Shown here: positions 32,584 through 40,501 of the stretch, piece by piece
Layout of the letters: each line of letters starts with the position of its first letter
Position numbering within the stretch: position 1 is the first letter of the stretch
IMG/VR virus record: IMGVR_UViG_3300045921_000040
Coordinates: 1-63,389 of that record
Source of the DNA: a virus
Direction: 5' to 3' (one strand)
Length of the DNA: 63,389 bases
Program-made: the position numbers and the translations under genes
The notes under the pieces: generated by a model
The model's database searches: none
The model's input: only the letters and a program-made list of their open reading frames with translations
Told to the model about the DNA's origin: nothing

Positions 32584-32658
32584 ACGTAAATAATCAAAGA
32601 GCACCTCAAGGCGCCCCAAGCAACCGATAACTACGTTATCAACCAAGGAGCAAACCTC

Positions 32659-33741
32659 ATGACTGCAGTTACCTTCGGCACTACCGTTTCTCTCGAAGAA
32701 GCAGCTACCCTCATCCGCACCTGTCAGAACAATCGGTTCTTCCTGCGGGGGGAACCCGGCATCGGCAAGTCGAGCATCATGGGGGCCTTAGAGAAGCACT
32801 TCGGTAACGCCTATGCCTACGCCTACTTCGACTGTGCGCAGAAGGACCTTGGCGACATCGCCATGCCGAGCCTCAATCGGGAGAAGCGCGTAATCGAGTA
32901 TTTTCCTAACGCAGTTCTCCAGTTGCAGACTGGCAAGCCGGTCGTCATCATGCTGGATGAGTTCACCAAGGCACCGCAGCCGGTGCAGAATATGCTGCAT
33001 CCGCTGCTCGAAGCGCGCAACCCGCGCTTGGGTGACATCCCCCTGCCCGACGGCAGCATCGTGTTCCTGACTGGCAACATGGCGACCGATGGTGTGGGCG
33101 ATAACATCAAGGCCCACACTCTTAACCGGGTTACGGTCGTAACGGTGCGCAAGCCGACTGCCGAAGAGTGGCTCAAGTGGGCTGTCAGTAACGATATTGA
33201 CCCTGTCGTCATGGCGTGGGTCAACCAGTTCCCGCACGCGCTGGAATCCTATCTGGACGGTGACCAAGACGGCAGTCAAGACAACAACCCTTACATCTTC
33301 AACCCCAAGAAGATGCAGGGCGCCTTCGTATCGCCTCGCTCGCTCCAGCTGGCCAGCAACATCCTCAAGCACCGTGAGCACCTCACGTCCAACGCTCTGC
33401 TTGCAGCCATCATCGGCACCATCGGCGAGGCCGGTGCGCGTGACCTTCACGCCTTCATCCAGTATCAGGACCAGCTCCCTGCGTGGGAGACCATCACCAC
33501 CAAGCCGAAGGAAGCTCGCCTTCCGCAGTCGCCAGGAGCCTGCTCAGTGCTCGTGTTCGGTGCCATTGCGCGTGTGGACATCACGACAATCACGCCGTTT
33601 GTGGAGTATCTCACACGCATGGAGCCCGAGTGGCAGGCGGCGTTCTTTATCAACATGGCCAAGAACCCGGCTAAGCAACAAGTCGCTTTCGCCAGCCGCG
33701 CATTCGGGGAATGGATCGAGCAGAACGCGGATATGCTGTAA
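32659..33741 (+). CDS. MoxR-type AAA+ ATPase, 360 residues
   Basis: Walker A GEPGIGKS (residues 31-38), Walker B VVIMLDEF (about 95-102), sensor region VFLTGNMATDGVGDN and a conserved SPRSLQLASNIL near residue 235. MoxR ATPases remodel proteins together with a VWA partner, which is encoded next. ATG 32659 has AAGGAGCAAACCTC. In phages such pairs have no firmly established role; host takeover or virion assembly are possible. Confidence 0.88.
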   Translation: MTAVTFGTTVSLEEAATLIRTCQNNRFFLRGEPGIGKSSIMGALEKHFGNAYAYAYFDCAQKDLGDIAMPSLNREKRVIEYFPNAVLQLQTGKPVVIMLDEFTKAPQPVQNMLHPLLEARNPRLGDIPLPDGSIVFLTGNMATDGVGDNIKAHTLNRVTVVTVRKPTAEEWLKWAVSNDIDPVVMAWVNQFPHALESYLDGDQDGSQDNNPYIFNPKKMQGAFVSPRSLQLASNILKHREHLTSNALLAAIIGTIGEAGARDLHAFIQYQDQLPAWETITTKPKEARLPQSPGACSVLVFGAIARVDITTITPFVEYLTRMEPEWQAAFFINMAKNPAKQQVAFASRAFGEWIEQNADML

Positions 33742-33756
33742 GAAAGGAGCAAACTA

Positions 33757-34980
33757 ATGCCCAAGATTAGTCCCGAACGTAGGCTGAAGAAGATTGTTAT
33801 TGGCCTTATGCGTGACCCACTGTTCGCCGACCTGTCAGGCATCATGATGCTTGGTAGGAAAGAAGTGGTGGACGACATACCCACAGCCTGCACTGATGGG
33901 CGAGACGAGCTGTACGGCAGGAAGTTCATCGAGAAGTTGGACGACAAGAGCCTTGCCTTTGTCATAGTCCACGAAGCCTTACACAAGGCTGGCAGGCACC
34001 TGCATACGTGGGAGAAGCTTCACAAGGAAGACCCACAGCTCGCCAATCAGGCGATGGATTACTGGGTTAATCTCACCATCATCAACCGCGACCCGATTGG
34101 TGACATGGTAACCATGCCCAAGGAGGGTGGAAAGGAGATTGGCCTCTACGACCGCCGCTTTGCCAATATGAACATCAAGCAAATCTTCGACATTCTCAAG
34201 CAAGAGAGCCGTATGCGCGGCGGGATAGGACGTGGAGACGGGGGCAACGAGGAAGGACGCGCATACGGAGTCGGCGGCTTCGACGAGCACGATTGGGAAG
34301 GTGCCAAGAGCCTCTCGAAAGAAGAAGTCGATGAGCTGGCCAAGGAGGTAGACCAAGCTCTCCGACAAGGTAAGATTGCTGCCGCCAAGATGCACGGCAA
34401 GGGGGCCGGTAGCGCGCATCGAGACCTCGATGAGCTGCTCAACCCGAAGGTTGACTGGCGTCAAGAGCTGCGGGAGTTTGTGTCTGCCACTTGTGCAGGA
34501 CGCGACTTCTCCTCGTGGCGCAAGCCCAACCGGCGGTTTCTGTCGCATGACATCATCATGCCCAGCCTCGTGTCTGAGCGCGTAGACCGCATGGTGATTG
34601 GTGTGGATACGTCAGGGTCCATTGGTGGACCGGAGCTTACCCGGTTCCTTTCCGAGGTCGTGGCAATCGCCGAAACTGTTAACCCGGATAAAGTTGACCT
34701 CATCTACTGGGATGCAGAGGTGGCAGGCCATGAGGTCTATAACAGCGGCACACTTGCTACGCTCGTAAACAGCACCAAACCCAAGGGTGGTGGGGGGACT
34801 AACGTGAGCTGCCTGTCGAACTACCTCAACAAACACGCCATCAAACCCGAGTGCGTGGTGGTGTTCACCGACGGTTACCTAGGCGGTGATTGGGGTGAGT
34901 GGGACGTGCCAGTCCTATGGGCTATCCACGACAATAACAGCACTACCGCGCCTGTTGGGAAAACTATTCACGTAGACTAA
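33757..34980 (+). CDS. VWA-domain protein with metallopeptidase-like N-terminus, 407 residues
   Basis: The N-terminal half is DUF2201-like with a zinc-peptidase motif VHEALHKAGRH (HEALH at residues 72-76). The C-terminal half is a von Willebrand A domain with MIDAS residues in VDTSGSIGG (about residue 285) and VVVFTDGYLGG (about 370). A Gly/Asp-rich linker lies between. It pairs with the MoxR ATPase upstream. Intact HExxH suggests metal binding; peptidase activity is untested. Confidence 0.88.
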   Translation: MPKISPERRLKKIVIGLMRDPLFADLSGIMMLGRKEVVDDIPTACTDGRDELYGRKFIEKLDDKSLAFVIVHEALHKAGRHLHTWEKLHKEDPQLANQAMDYWVNLTIINRDPIGDMVTMPKEGGKEIGLYDRRFANMNIKQIFDILKQESRMRGGIGRGDGGNEEGRAYGVGGFDEHDWEGAKSLSKEEVDELAKEVDQALRQGKIAAAKMHGKGAGSAHRDLDELLNPKVDWRQELREFVSATCAGRDFSSWRKPNRRFLSHDIIMPSLVSERVDRMVIGVDTSGSIGGPELTRFLSEVVAIAETVNPDKVDLIYWDAEVAGHEVYNSGTLATLVNSTKPKGGGGTNVSCLSNYLNKHAIKPECVVVFTDGYLGGDWGEWDVPVLWAIHDNNSTTAPVGKTIHVD

Positions 34981-35004
34981 GCAAGCCAAGAAAGGAGCAA
35001 ACCA

Positions 35005-35862
35005 ATGAGCATTTCCAATTCCGCACTTCTGGTCGAGCTGAATATCAGCGTATGGACAGGCCAGCGCGTAGACCGAGTTGTAACCGATAAGGTTACCAGC
35101 GACGCCAAGGCGTCCGCAGATGCCGGGCAGTTCAAGAAGAACCTCACCGCAGGCACAACCTTGCGCAAGGAGATTGCCGACTACGCCGCCCTGTGCCGCA
35201 CGTGGCATAACAGTCGAACCATGCCGTGGTCTGACCGTGGCCCGCGCCTGCTGCCCACTTCGATGTTCCTAGACTACAAGCATGAAGTTAACGCGCGTGA
35301 AGCTATGTTCATGTCCAAGGTCGATGCGTTCTGCGACGCTTATCCGCAGCTGCTGCGCGACGCTCCGCTCCATTTGGGAGACCTGTTCGACCCCTCGGAC
35401 TACCCGAGTGTAGACGAGGTGCGCAACAAGTTCGGCTTCAATCTGGTGTTTTCCCCTGTACCCGAGGCCGGTGACTTCCGTATCCAAGCAGGTGATGCGG
35501 AGCTTCAAGAGCTGCGTGCGCAATATGAAGTTGCCTACGAAAATAGGGTCAAGGACGCAATGCAGTCGGCATGGGACAAGGTCCACGATATGCTGACCAA
35601 GATGTCCGAGAAGCTGACCGAGCCGGAAGGGGATGGTGCCAAACCCAAGCTGTTTCACAGCACTTTCCTGACCAACGTCGAAGAGCTGTGCGAGTTGCTC
35701 ACGCACTTCAATGTCACCAAGGACCCGAAGCTCGAAGCGGCGCGCCGCTCGCTTGAGCGAATGATTGCTAACGTCGATATTGACGACGTGCGCAAGGATG
35801 TCGGCACACGCATGGACCTCAAGGCGCAGGTCGATGCCGCGTTGTCCCAGTTCGATTGGTAA
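35005..35862 (+). CDS. DUF3150-like partner of the MoxR/VWA pair, 285 residues
   Basis: ATG 35005 with AAAGGAGCAAACCA. Contains TMPWSDRGPRLLPTSMFLDY, then RDAPLHLGDLFDPSDYPSVD and VRNKFGFNLVFSPVPEAGDF, the DUF3150 pattern, with helical C-terminus. In phages this family is often next to MoxR and VWA genes. It is the third member of an apparent complex. Confidence 0.78.
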   Translation: MSISNSALLVELNISVWTGQRVDRVVTDKVTSDAKASADAGQFKKNLTAGTTLRKEIADYAALCRTWHNSRTMPWSDRGPRLLPTSMFLDYKHEVNAREAMFMSKVDAFCDAYPQLLRDAPLHLGDLFDPSDYPSVDEVRNKFGFNLVFSPVPEAGDFRIQAGDAELQELRAQYEVAYENRVKDAMQSAWDKVHDMLTKMSEKLTEPEGDGAKPKLFHSTFLTNVEELCELLTHFNVTKDPKLEAARRSLERMIANVDIDDVRKDVGTRMDLKAQVDAALSQFDW

Positions 35863-35876
35863 AGAGGAGCAAACAG

Positions 35877-36758
35877 ATGCGCAAAGTTCTAATCCCTATG
35901 GACGTTCACAACGCATTCCGTGAGTGTGATGAAGACCGACAAGGAGATGCACCCAACATCAACCCCAAAGTAGACCCGTTTCTTCACCCACTGCTGACCA
36001 AGCTGAGCAAGAAGCGCCCAACATGGACCTTTGTGTTCAGCCATTCTCCTAACATCGACAGCAACGGCACAGGGTATGTGCACAGCCCATTTACTATCAT
36101 GGACGGCGACGAAGCGCTAGGGCGTGTAGGTAAAGATTGGCGGTACAGAAGAGGCAGTAAAGTCTACACCTACGAAATCTACTGCGACCGCCTGAAAGCA
36201 AAACTAAGGCGTCACAGTACCGCCATTACAAGTGACACAAATAAGGCTGTCAACCTGATTTTGGGTAATATGTATCGTGTGACGACGGGTGAATTTATCC
36301 AGAAAGTCAGCGATGATGCTTACCAAAACCTGAGAAATAAACTGTATGGTTATGAGCGCAAATACACTAATACTAGTTACAGCGTTTACCATCAGGCTAT
36401 GAGCTTTCTGGTTAGCAACTCTGACATGTTCAAGGCCCAATACCCATCACTGGCAAGCAAGGTCGATGACTTAATCGAGGCGAGTAGAAACAAAGATATA
36501 GCGTCTAAGCTGCGGGGGTTTATCGACAACGATGAAATTACACTTTTCGCCGAGCGAGACGGTAAGATTTACACATTCCGTAAAGACGCCAAGAACTACG
36601 ACAATGGACTTTATATCGACGAGCTTTCAAGTCGCTATAAGCAGGCTATCGGTATGCTCAAGCTGGTGGAGAACGATACGCTCATACCCTACGTAGGGTA
36701 TCGAGCAGACGACAACGTCTTTATTGTTTTTGGCGAAAAACCTCTTGACACTGTATAA
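35877..36758 (+). CDS. Hypothetical early protein, 293 residues
   Basis: ATG 35877 with GAGGAGCAAACAG. Basic, Tyr-rich, with KLSKKRPTWTFVFSHSPNID and KLRGFIDNDEITLFAERDGK. No domain recognised. The sequence is AT-richer than its neighbours. Its last codons carry the -35 box of the promoter at 36745. Confidence 0.75.
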   Translation: MRKVLIPMDVHNAFRECDEDRQGDAPNINPKVDPFLHPLLTKLSKKRPTWTFVFSHSPNIDSNGTGYVHSPFTIMDGDEALGRVGKDWRYRRGSKVYTYEIYCDRLKAKLRRHSTAITSDTNKAVNLILGNMYRVTTGEFIQKVSDDAYQNLRNKLYGYERKYTNTSYSVYHQAMSFLVSNSDMFKAQYPSLASKVDDLIEASRNKDIASKLRGFIDNDEITLFAERDGKIYTFRKDAKNYDNGLYIDELSSRYKQAIGMLKLVENDTLIPYVGYRADDNVFIVFGEKPLDTV

Positions 36759-36772
36759 GCGGAGTGTATACT
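36745..36772 (+). promoter_or_regulatory. Early promoter, TTGACACTGTATAA subtype
   Basis: TTGACA, 16-bp spacer, TATACT. The 15 bases CTTGACACTGTATAA recur at the promoter at 48903. The -35 overlaps the end of the previous coding region. Confidence 0.85.
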
Positions 36773-36797
36773 CAACCATCAACCAAGGAGCAAACTG

Positions 36798-37103
36798 GTG
36801 GCAGCTACACCTGAGAAACGCGTCAAGGGCAAGGTGGTGAGCATCCTCAAGGATGAGGGTGTATACTATTTCTTCCCTGCTACCCATGGCTACGGTCGTA
36901 GTGGCATTCCGGACATCATTGTTTGCGTTAATGGGGTATTCCTAGCCATCGAGTGCAAAGCGGGAAACAACAAACCCACAGCGCTACAAATCCGTGAGCT
37001 GGAGAACATCCGCCGCAGCGGAGGCGTAGCTATTGTCGTGAACGAGCAAAACTGGGACGCAGTGCGTAACCTAGTTAGGAGCTTGAAAGGAGCAAACCAA
37101 TGA
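36798..37103 (+). CDS. VRR-NUC family nuclease, 101 residues
   Basis: GTG start at 36798 after AAGGAGCAAACTG. The PD-(D/E)XK core is SGIPDIIVCVNGVFLAIECK (Asp, Glu and Lys of the active site). VRR-NUC proteins are structure-specific or Holliday-junction-type nucleases (FAN1-related); small stand-alone phage forms are common and probably act in recombination or replication. The stop overlaps the next ATG. Confidence 0.88.
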   Translation: MAATPEKRVKGKVVSILKDEGVYYFFPATHGYGRSGIPDIIVCVNGVFLAIECKAGNNKPTALQIRELENIRRSGGVAIVVNEQNWDAVRNLVRSLKGANQ

Positions 37104-37417
37104 ACGACTTCGACAAGCAACGGCGCGCCGCCAACATCGAGCGGGCTATTGAACGGACTGGCAAGCTGCAAAAGTTGATGGACTGGCTGGATGAAGTGCG
37201 CGTTTGTGATCTCGCCCATGCCCGCACCGAGCGCACTGTCGACCTGCTTGACCTTCTCATGGCTCAACATGAAGCCAGCCGCCTCATCGACGACGTGCTC
37301 GGCTGCGACCTGTCCAGTTTCCGCGAAGACCTGGAATACGAGGCCCTGCGCGAGTGCCGCTTTGATATCAAAGGATGCACCTTTGTCGATGAAAACGGCG
37401 AGTCGGTTGAGGATTGA
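37100..37417 (+). CDS. Hypothetical protein, 105 residues
   Basis: ATG 37100 (MNDFDKQRRAANIERAIERT) with AAAGGAGCAAACCA, ATGA overlap with the nuclease. Helical, acidic, with RTVDLLDLLMAQHEASRLID. From here the GC content rises, at the left edge of the accessory island. Function unknown. Confidence 0.72.
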   Translation: MNDFDKQRRAANIERAIERTGKLQKLMDWLDEVRVCDLAHARTERTVDLLDLLMAQHEASRLIDDVLGCDLSSFREDLEYEALRECRFDIKGCTFVDENGESVED

Positions 37418-37421
37418 AGCC

Positions 37422-37610
37422 ATGCACAAAACCCGCACCCTTGCCGCACTTCTCGCGCAGCCCACTGACACCCGTCAAGCATCGCTTGAGGCAATCGCGC
37501 TCTGGCGCGCCGCCGGACAGCTTCAAGACGCAGGCCCGCGTGGCATTGACATCGGGCTGCTCATGGTCGTGCGGGACAAGATCGACGCAATGCTGGGAGA
37601 AAAGGCATGA
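37422..37610 (+). CDS. Small helical protein of the accessory island, 62 residues
   Basis: ATG 37422 (MHKTRTLAALLAQPTDTRQA). Ala/Leu-rich helices, GC-rich codons. Four-base overlap (ATGA) with the next gene. No family recognised. Confidence 0.65.
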   Translation: MHKTRTLAALLAQPTDTRQASLEAIALWRAAGQLQDAGPRGIDIGLLMVVRDKIDAMLGEKA

Positions 37611-37708
37611 CTGACAGTGCACCCGCGACCGCCCTTATCGCCGCAGCCATCTCCGGCTTCATCATGGGTGTGCTGGCGTGGTGGCTGCTCGATAGCCTGT
37701 TCGGCTGA
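37607..37708 (+). CDS. Membrane peptide, 33 residues
   Basis: Read directly: ATG 37607, TGA 37706-37708. Nearly the whole peptide is one hydrophobic helix (ALIAAAISGFIMGVLAWWLL). It is coupled to the previous gene and lies just before the Tas-like gene. Role unknown. Confidence 0.62.
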   Translation: MTDSAPATALIAAAISGFIMGVLAWWLLDSLFG

Positions 37709-37730
37709 ATGAATTGAGAGGAGAAAACCG

Positions 37731-38591
37731 ATGATCGAAGCAGTAACCGAAGCGATCCGCAAGATGTCCAAGGACGAGCGGGCCGCGAGCAAAACCCTCG
37801 GCAAGGACGAGGCCCGCTTTCTGGTAAATGCCTACTATCAGATGCAGGAGAACCGCATCCGCGCTGACGGGCAAGTGCGAGAGATGGCCAAGGGCGGCGA
37901 ACCGCATGAAGTGCTGGCGTGGCTGGGAGACATGAACCGGGTGCTGGAGAACCAGATCAGGGGCGCGCTCGATGCCTATTCGCTTTCCACGCCGGTCGGC
38001 CAGTGGATGCGCGCGCAGCACGGGATCGGCCCTGTGATTGCCGCCGGGTTTCTCGCCCATCTCGACATCACTAAGGCACCCGTCGCAGGTGCGTTCTGGT
38101 CGTTCGCTGGCCTCGATCCCGCTAAGTCGTGGGAGAAGGGGCAGAAGCGCCCGTGGAATGCGCAGTTGAAAACGCTGTGCTGGAAGCTGGGGGAGAGTTT
38201 CGTCAAGGTCTCGGGCAACCCCGATGCCTTCTACGGCCAGCTTTACAAGCAGCGCAAGGACTACGAGACGCGGCAGAATGACGCGGGGGCCTATGCCGAG
38301 CAGGCGAAGGCGAAACTGGACAAGTTCAAGATTGGCAAGGGGACAGACGCCTACGCCTGTTATAGCGCTGGAAAACTGCCGCCCGCCCACATCCATGCGC
38401 GCGCAAAGCGCTACGCGGTCAAGATTTTCCTCTCGCACCTGCATGAGGTGATGTATCGAGACCACTACGGCTGCCCGCCGCCCAAACCGTTTGCGGTGGA
38501 GCATCTCGGCCACGCGCACATCATCTCGGTTCCGCCGGGCAAGCCATGGAAGCTGATTGGAACAGGCCCACAGAGCGAGCCAAAGGATTAG
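37731..38591 (+). CDS. Tas-like (IS110/Nop-type core, no nuclease domain) protein, 286 residues
   Basis: A helical N-terminal region (about residues 20-85, with coiled-coil segments such as NAYYQMQENRIRADGQVREM) leads to MRAQHGIGPVIAAGFLAHLD (GIGP at 98-101) and FWSFAGLDP. That is the core seen in the C-terminal Transposase_20 part of IS110 transposases and, structurally, in Nop-domain RNA-guided Tas proteins. The IS110 DEDD/RuvC domain is missing and I see no HNH motif. The C-terminus is basic with His-rich HLGHAHIISVPPG. Ten 36-bp array units start within its last 19 bases and follow on. The gene-array pairing suggests a TIGR-Tas system of the nuclease-less (TasA) kind. An orphan IS110-derived protein is the main alternative. 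Confidence 0.75.
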   Translation: MIEAVTEAIRKMSKDERAASKTLGKDEARFLVNAYYQMQENRIRADGQVREMAKGGEPHEVLAWLGDMNRVLENQIRGALDAYSLSTPVGQWMRAQHGIGPVIAAGFLAHLDITKAPVAGAFWSFAGLDPAKSWEKGQKRPWNAQLKTLCWKLGESFVKVSGNPDAFYGQLYKQRKDYETRQNDAGAYAEQAKAKLDKFKIGKGTDAYACYSAGKLPPAHIHARAKRYAVKIFLSHLHEVMYRDHYGCPPPKPFAVEHLGHAHIISVPPGKPWKLIGTGPQSEPKD

Positions 38592-38942
38592 AAAGTAACA
38601 AGCCATGTGAGCGAGCCATGAGGCCGGAAAGAAACAGAATATCTGAGCGAGCCAAGAGGATTGACTGAAACAAGGCAAGTGAGCGAGCCATGATTTCGGA
38701 ATGAAACACGCGGTTTGAGCGAGCTATGTAGGCTGAAAGTAACAGACGATCAGAGCGAGCCATTCACACCGACCGAAACACGAAAGGAGAGCGAGCCAAA
38801 GAAAGCGACCGAAACAAGACAAGCGAGCGAGCCATACCGCATGACGGAAACTTGATGGACGAGCGAGCCAATTCTTGAGACTGAAACATACCATTCGAGC
38901 GAGCCATAATTTTGGAAAGCAACAATGCTTACGAGCGCCATT
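38573..38942 (+). repeat. 36-bp tandem array, TIGR-like (ten units)
   Basis: Ten units of exactly 36 bp start at 38573, 38609, 38645 and so on to 38897. Consensus: GAGCGAGCCA, eight variable bases, GANN, G(A/T/C)AACA, eight variable bases. The two variable 8-mers differ in every unit, e.g. AAGGATTA/AGCCATGT, TGAGGCCG/GAATATCT, TTCACACC/CGAAAGGA, TACCGCAT/TGATGGAC. A truncated GAGCG ends the array at 38933. Fixed period with two conserved and two variable blocks matches published TIGR arrays (36-nt tigRNAs with two spacers). The strand given assumes co-transcription with the upstream gene. Confidence 0.85.
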
Positions 38943-38956
38943 TACAGGAGACACAG

Positions 38957-39085
38957 ATGACCAATCCCTATCTCGAAATCCTCGGTGGCGCGCTGGTGCT
39001 GCTCGGCGGGTTCATGCTGCTCGGCCTGCTTTCGCTTGTCCCCGACGGGGGCGTGTGGGCTGAAATGATGGAGGTGCTGTCATGA
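38957..39085 (+). CDS. Small membrane protein, 42 residues
   Basis: Read directly: ATG 38957 with CAGGAGACACAG leader, TGA 39083-39085. One transmembrane helix (LGGALVLLGGFMLLGLLSLV) and a short acidic tail. GC-rich. Its stop overlaps the next ATG. It lies 15 bases after the array. Confidence 0.65.
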   Translation: MTNPYLEILGGALVLLGGFMLLGLLSLVPDGGVWAEMMEVLS

Positions 39086-39627
39086 CACGAGAAGAATTGC
39101 TTCGCGCGCTATATGAGCCGTGGGGATACGACGAGCCTTATGATTTAATTGAAAGCGCTCGTGAACAAATCGAGGCTGATGGCAAACGCATCGCGGAGCT
39201 TGAGCAATGGAAGACGGCAATCGACGAAGCCTTGGTCTGCAATCACCTTGGCACTGCCGACGATTTTCCGAACGCGAAGGCCGCATTGCAGCGGCTGATC
39301 GGTTGGGAGATTTCGATGGCTCTCGATCCTGAGATTTCCGTAGACGCGCGGTCGTTGCAGGCGGAAGCTACTGCCAAGCTTGAAGCCGAAAATGCCCGGC
39401 TTCGTGAGGCGCTAGTTAAAGAGCGGGAGGAAAACCTCTGGCGCGCCTATGGCACAGGCTACCAAAGCTACGGACGCTGGACGCATATGCGCATGGCAGA
39501 GGGAGAGTGGCTTGCTCGTGAGTGCGGCTTTGATCCCACTTTGCCCGATTATGATGCGGGCGAAATCAAGGCAGCGATCCCAAAGGCGGCTCGCAAGGTT
39601 CTTGAAATCAATGAAGAACAACAATGA
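39082..39627 (+). CDS. Conserved phage accessory protein, 181 residues
   Basis: A coiled-coil region (LIESAREQIEADGKRIAELE and a second around LQAEATAKLEAENARLREAL) precedes a C-terminal NLWRAYGTGYQSYGRWTHMR and GEWLARECGFDP. I know this C-terminal motif from small accessory proteins of alphaproteobacterial phages. Function unknown. ATGA overlaps on both sides. Confidence 0.72.
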   Translation: MTREELLRALYEPWGYDEPYDLIESAREQIEADGKRIAELEQWKTAIDEALVCNHLGTADDFPNAKAALQRLIGWEISMALDPEISVDARSLQAEATAKLEAENARLREALVKEREENLWRAYGTGYQSYGRWTHMRMAEGEWLARECGFDPTLPDYDAGEIKAAIPKAARKVLEINEEQQ

Positions 39628-39782
39628 GCAATAATCACCACCGCCTGCGCAAATACCAGCGCAAGAAGGATCGGGCGCGTTGGAAGCCCGAGAAGTGGAA
39701 CCGGCTGGCGGCGCTTTACTGGCGCTACTGGCACAAGGTCTATAGCCCGCATCAAGGGCTGTGGGCGCAGGAAGGAGACTGA
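39624..39782 (+). CDS. Small basic protein, 52 residues
   Basis: Read directly: ATG 39624, TGA 39780-39782. Very basic and Trp/Tyr-rich (RLRKYQRKKDRARWKPEKWN). It ends in GLWAQEGD, encoded by the same GCAGGAAGGAGACTGA junction that recurs at 40778. Nucleic-acid binding is plausible. Function unknown. Confidence 0.65.
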   Translation: MSNNHHRLRKYQRKKDRARWKPEKWNRLAALYWRYWHKVYSPHQGLWAQEGD

Positions 39783-39784
39783 CA

Positions 39785-40165
39785 ATGCTTATTATCATTC
39801 GCGGAATTCCGGGTTCCGGAAAATCGACACTTGGAGGGGCTCTTGTTCGAGCCGGTGTGGTGCACCTCAGCATTTCCGCCGACGATTGGATGGTGGACAA
39901 TAACGGGAATTATCGTTTCGACGCCTCCAGACTTCCCGAATGTCACAGAGCCTGTTTCGAAACAGCGCGCAAAGCTCTGGCAAATGGTCAATCGGTTGCG
40001 GTGTGCAACACGTTCACGCGTCGTTGGGAAGTTGAACCCTACATCGACCTTGCCAAAGAGCACGGAGTAGATGTGCAAGAAATCATCGTCAAAGGTCCGT
40101 GGCAAAGCATCCACAATCTCACCAAGCGCACTATCGAAAATATGCGCGCCAGATTTGAGATTTGA
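39785..40165 (+). CDS. P-loop kinase (AAA_33 / polynucleotide kinase-like), 126 residues
   Basis: ATG 39785. Walker A RGIPGSGKST at residues about 5-14, followed by SISADDWMVDN (Asp-containing) and CNTFTRRWEVEPYIDLAKEH. This is the pattern of small zeta-toxin/PNK-type P-loop kinases found in phages. Substrate could be nucleic-acid 5' ends or nucleotides. Confidence 0.82.
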   Translation: MLIIIRGIPGSGKSTLGGALVRAGVVHLSISADDWMVDNNGNYRFDASRLPECHRACFETARKALANGQSVAVCNTFTRRWEVEPYIDLAKEHGVDVQEIIVKGPWQSIHNLTKRTIENMRARFEI

Positions 40166-40176
40166 GGAGACTGACT

Positions 40177-40488
40177 ATGCAACCAATCGAACTGCCCGAC
40201 GACGGCCTGCGCGTGAATGATGGAGGTGATGCCGTGAGTGAATACGTGACGCAAGCAGATCGTGATGCGGCACAGGCACTGTGCGCGAGCGGATGGACAT
40301 ACGCGATAGAGGCCTTTGCCGCCCACCGCCGCTCCAGTGTTTCTGCTGTCGAAGCTGAAAGTGGAGTCATCCTGAAAAAGCTGCGCTCCGATGTGTTCGA
40401 GATACTGCGTCGGCACGACGTCAGCGACGAATGTTTCGCCGAGGTTGCCGCAGTTACCCACGCAGCCATTGTGGGCAAAGAGCAATAA
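40177..40488 (+). CDS. Hypothetical protein, 103 residues
   Basis: ATG 40177 with GAGGAGACTGACT leader. Begins MQPIELPDDGLRV, a sequence repeated at the start of the 55-residue protein at 40795. The remainder (ADRDAAQALCASGWTYAIEA) is helical. No family recognised. Confidence 0.68.
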   Translation: MQPIELPDDGLRVNDGGDAVSEYVTQADRDAAQALCASGWTYAIEAFAAHRRSSVSAVEAESGVILKKLRSDVFEILRRHDVSDECFAEVAAVTHAAIVGKEQ

Positions 40489-40501
40489 TGGAGCTGCTGC
40501 C

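Noticed and set aside
37731-38591. Complete IS110 insertion sequence
   Set aside because: The protein lacks the N-terminal DEDD catalytic domain and no element ends or bridge-RNA-like flanks were seen; the 36-bp array is a better explanation of the context.
37662-38678. Long leftward open frame (338 codons) covering the Tas-like gene and array start
   Set aside because: It is the antisense image of a GC-rich gene. Its first 45 residues are Trp/Leu/Cys repeats produced by reading the 36-bp array backwards. No ribosome site, and the sense gene has clear family motifs.
38573-38942. CRISPR array
   Set aside because: Conserved blocks are only 10 and about 8 bases and variable segments only 8 bases, all within a 36-bp period; CRISPR repeats and spacers are longer. 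No cas genes are near (the Cas4-like nuclease at 46426 belongs to the replication module).
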